Assembly: GCA_015493475.1 (NCBI GenBank)
Contig: WGDC01000089.1
Coordinates: 1 to 64,000, forward strand
Reading direction: 5' to 3'
Length of the DNA: 64,000 nucleotides
DNA from: Deltaproteobacteria bacterium
GTDB taxonomy: Bacteria; Desulfobacterota; Dissulfuribacteria; Dissulfuribacterales; QOAL01
Below the pieces are notes generated by a model, which had not been told where the DNA came from, made no database searches, and worked only from the letters and a program-made list of their open reading frames with translations. Both the position numbers and the translations under genes were made by a program. The first letter of the stretch is position 1, and each line of letters starts with the position of its first letter. This document shows, in pieces, positions 62,707 to 64,000 of this stretch.

Positions 62707-64000
62707 GCCTGCTGAAGGACGGGGACAGTCTGTCCCCCTTAATGCTCGGCCTTGACAAGGGCAAAAATTCCGCCATTTTTAGGAAATTCAAGGGGTTTGT
62801 TAACCAGTTTAGGCTGTTAAAAAACGCCGGCTCGGTTCTCGTGGCGCTTTCAGGCGGGCCTGATTCGGTCTGCCTATTGCACATGCTCTACCTCTTATCC
62901 CTCAAACATAAATTTAGACTCTACGGAGCGCACTTTCATCACGGGCTTCGTGGAGAGGAAGCAGACAGGGACGCCTGCTTTTCACGCATGATTTGCAGCG
63001 CCAACTCCATTACCTTCTTTCTTGGCTCAGGGGACGTAAAAGCCCTATCAAATAGGCAGGGTCTCGGGATACAGGATGCGGCAAGAAAACTCAGGTACCG
63101 TTTCCTAATGGATATTGCTGAAAAGAAATCCATTGATGTTGTAGCCACTGGCCATACGGCAGATGACCAGGCCGAGGAACTGATACTCAGATTTATAAGG
63201 GGTTCGTCCCTTGGGGGCCTGTCTGGCATCAGGCCGGGGACAAACGGAAAGATCATCCGGCCACTTCTCTTCGCTAGAAAAAAAGAGATCGTGGAACATC
63301 TTGAAAAAATAGAAATACCATTTGTAAATGACTCATCAAACCTCGAAGAAAAATACACTCGAAACAGGGTGAGAATGATCCTTGTCCCAATGATAAAAAA
63401 AGGCTTTAACCCCTCCATTACCGGGTGCCTTTCAAGGACCGCCATGCTGCTTCAAGACGATGAAGACACCCTTTCAGCACTCGCTGCTGACGTTTACAAA
63501 AAGGCAAAGAAGCCCCGGAAGAGATTCCAGCGGAATTGTGAAAGGCAGCCGGTGCTATTGCAGGTGAGAAGGCTCCGGGGACAGCCCCCATCACTTATCA
63601 GGAGGGCATTGCTTTACGCGCTTCAGGAAGCTGGCGTGTCAAGAGAAAGGGTGGTTTCGGACCATCTCGTTAAACTGGAACACATGACCACTAAGGCCGT
63701 GCCATCCTCCCTTTACCGGCTTCCCGGGGGATTTTCGGCCCTGAGAATATATGACTGGCTCATAATCTCGGAAGATTTTTCGGCACGGCTTCAGAAGCTG
63801 CGCGAATCATCACTGTCCCTGAACATTGAAAGCACGGGAAGAATCGACCTTGGCCATGACCTTGGAATAATTATCTTGGAAAAAAGGGAGGCATTCCGGT
63901 TTGGTAACAGGCAGATGCAGGAACGCCCTTACCCGAGGCCCATTTTCCTTGGTTGTGATACAGATATTTTCCCCATAGAGATCAGATTCAGGAAGGCTGG
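62703..64000 (+). CDS. tilS: tRNA(Ile)-lysidine synthase TilS, 3' end outside window
   Basis: It adds lysine to C34 of tRNA-Ile(CAU) so that it reads AUA. The PP-loop ALSGGPDSV is intact, followed by HFHHGLRGEEADRD and ATGHTADDQAEEL, both typical of TilS. The frame stays open to base 64000, so the C-terminal end is missing. Start: GTG 62703 overlaps the slyD stop and has a GAGGCGGGG before it; ATG 62742 is an alternative, placed just after a GGGGACA/TGTCCCC hairpin. Confidence 0.9.
   Translation, partial: MSLLKDGDSLSPLMLGLDKGKNSAIFRKFKGFVNQFRLLKNAGSVLVALSGGPDSVCLLHMLYLLSLKHKFRLYGAHFHHGLRGEEADRDACFSRMICSANSITFFLGSGDVKALSNRQGLGIQDAARKLRYRFLMDIAEKKSIDVVATGHTADDQAEELILRFIRGSSLGGLSGIRPGTNGKIIRPLLFARKKEIVEHLEKIEIPFVNDSSNLEEKYTRNRVRMILVPMIKKGFNPSITGCLSRTAMLLQDDEDTLSALAADVYKKAKKPRKRFQRNCERQPVLLQVRRLRGQPPSLIRRALLYALQEAGVSRERVVSDHLVKLEHMTTKAVPSSLYRLPGGFSALRIYDWLIISEDFSARLQKLRESSLSLNIESTGRIDLGHDLGIIILEKREAFRFGNRQMQERPYPRPIFLGCDTDIFPIEIRFRKA
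62721..62737 (+). repeat. GGGGACA-GTC-TGTCCCC hairpin at the tilS 5' end
   Basis: A perfect 7-bp stem with a 3-base loop, within the first codons of tilS if GTG 62703 is the start, or 4 bases before ATG 62742. A similar GGGGACAGCCCC string occurs near 63577, without the full palindrome. It could modulate translation of tilS. Confidence 0.4.

Overview
The window looks like chromosome from an anaerobic, sulfur-metabolising Gram-negative bacterium of the Desulfobacterota (former Deltaproteobacteria). This is inferred from gene content: an Aquifex-type aconitase, a Rex regulator beside a TauE/SafE-type exporter, a NIL-domain ferredoxin, a CbiF-CbiG fusion, several outer-membrane-type lipoproteins, type IV pilus PilC and DUF4124/SLT and FlgO-type proteins. 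Genes are tightly packed, often overlapping by 4 to 30 bases. The only mobile DNA is a cut-off IS4-type transposase at the left edge and a small IS5-type remnant near 56.8 kb. Layout: 1-0.9 kb transposase. 1.25-9 kb: an orphan response regulator; a minus-strand tRNA thiolation operon (NIL ferredoxin, MnmA, MtaB); a HAD phosphatase with a B12/radical SAM-DUF2344 protein; and an EndoQ-type DNA repair nuclease. 9.3-13.6 kb: an aminotransferase, then Rex and a TauE/SafE permease with a large exported domain. 13.6-21.8 kb: Ddl, a Nudix hydrolase, a PAS/HisKA protein without an ATPase domain, a minus-strand set (BamE-like lipoprotein, Pcm, YqaA, SLOG protein), a zinc-ribbon protein followed by a 23S rRNA uracil methyltransferase that lacks a normal start codon, and TsaE with a sugar nucleotidyltransferase. 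21.9-28.7 kb: acn-aroE-aroA-aroK-aroC-tyrA-DUF167, most of the shikimate pathway in one overlapping operon. 28.9-34.9 kb: PilC, CbiF-CbiG, lytic transglycosylase, transaldolase-like aldolase and a DUF342/FapA protein. 35.1-38.3 kb: the most unusual locus, five exported or lipid-anchored proteins behind a strong sigma-54 promoter match, three of them FlgO-type paralogues. 38.3-43.4 kb: TrxC-AroB, a DHH phosphoesterase, a GlgC-like protein and a diguanylate cyclase. 43.5-54.2 kb: a long minus-strand operon, trpEGDCFBA, running on into a NapH-like ferredoxin, PurC, a thermonuclease-like lipoprotein and an HDAC-family deacetylase. 54.9-56.7 kb: a molybdopterin-binding protein, a ModE-type regulator and a zinc-ribbon/winged-helix protein. 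57-64 kb: a methyltransferase, a DUF4136 lipoprotein, a RimK-type ligase, a symporter fused to a solute-binding domain, tRNA-Arg(TCT), an SlyD-type isomerase and a TilS gene that runs off the right edge. Together aroB, aroE, aroA, aroK, aroC, tyrA and all trp genes give most of the route to tyrosine and tryptophan. The DAHP synthase and dehydroquinase steps are not present here. MnmA, MtaB, TsaE, TilS and the rRNA methyltransferase add a second theme, RNA modification. I see no CRISPR array, rRNA operon or prophage.
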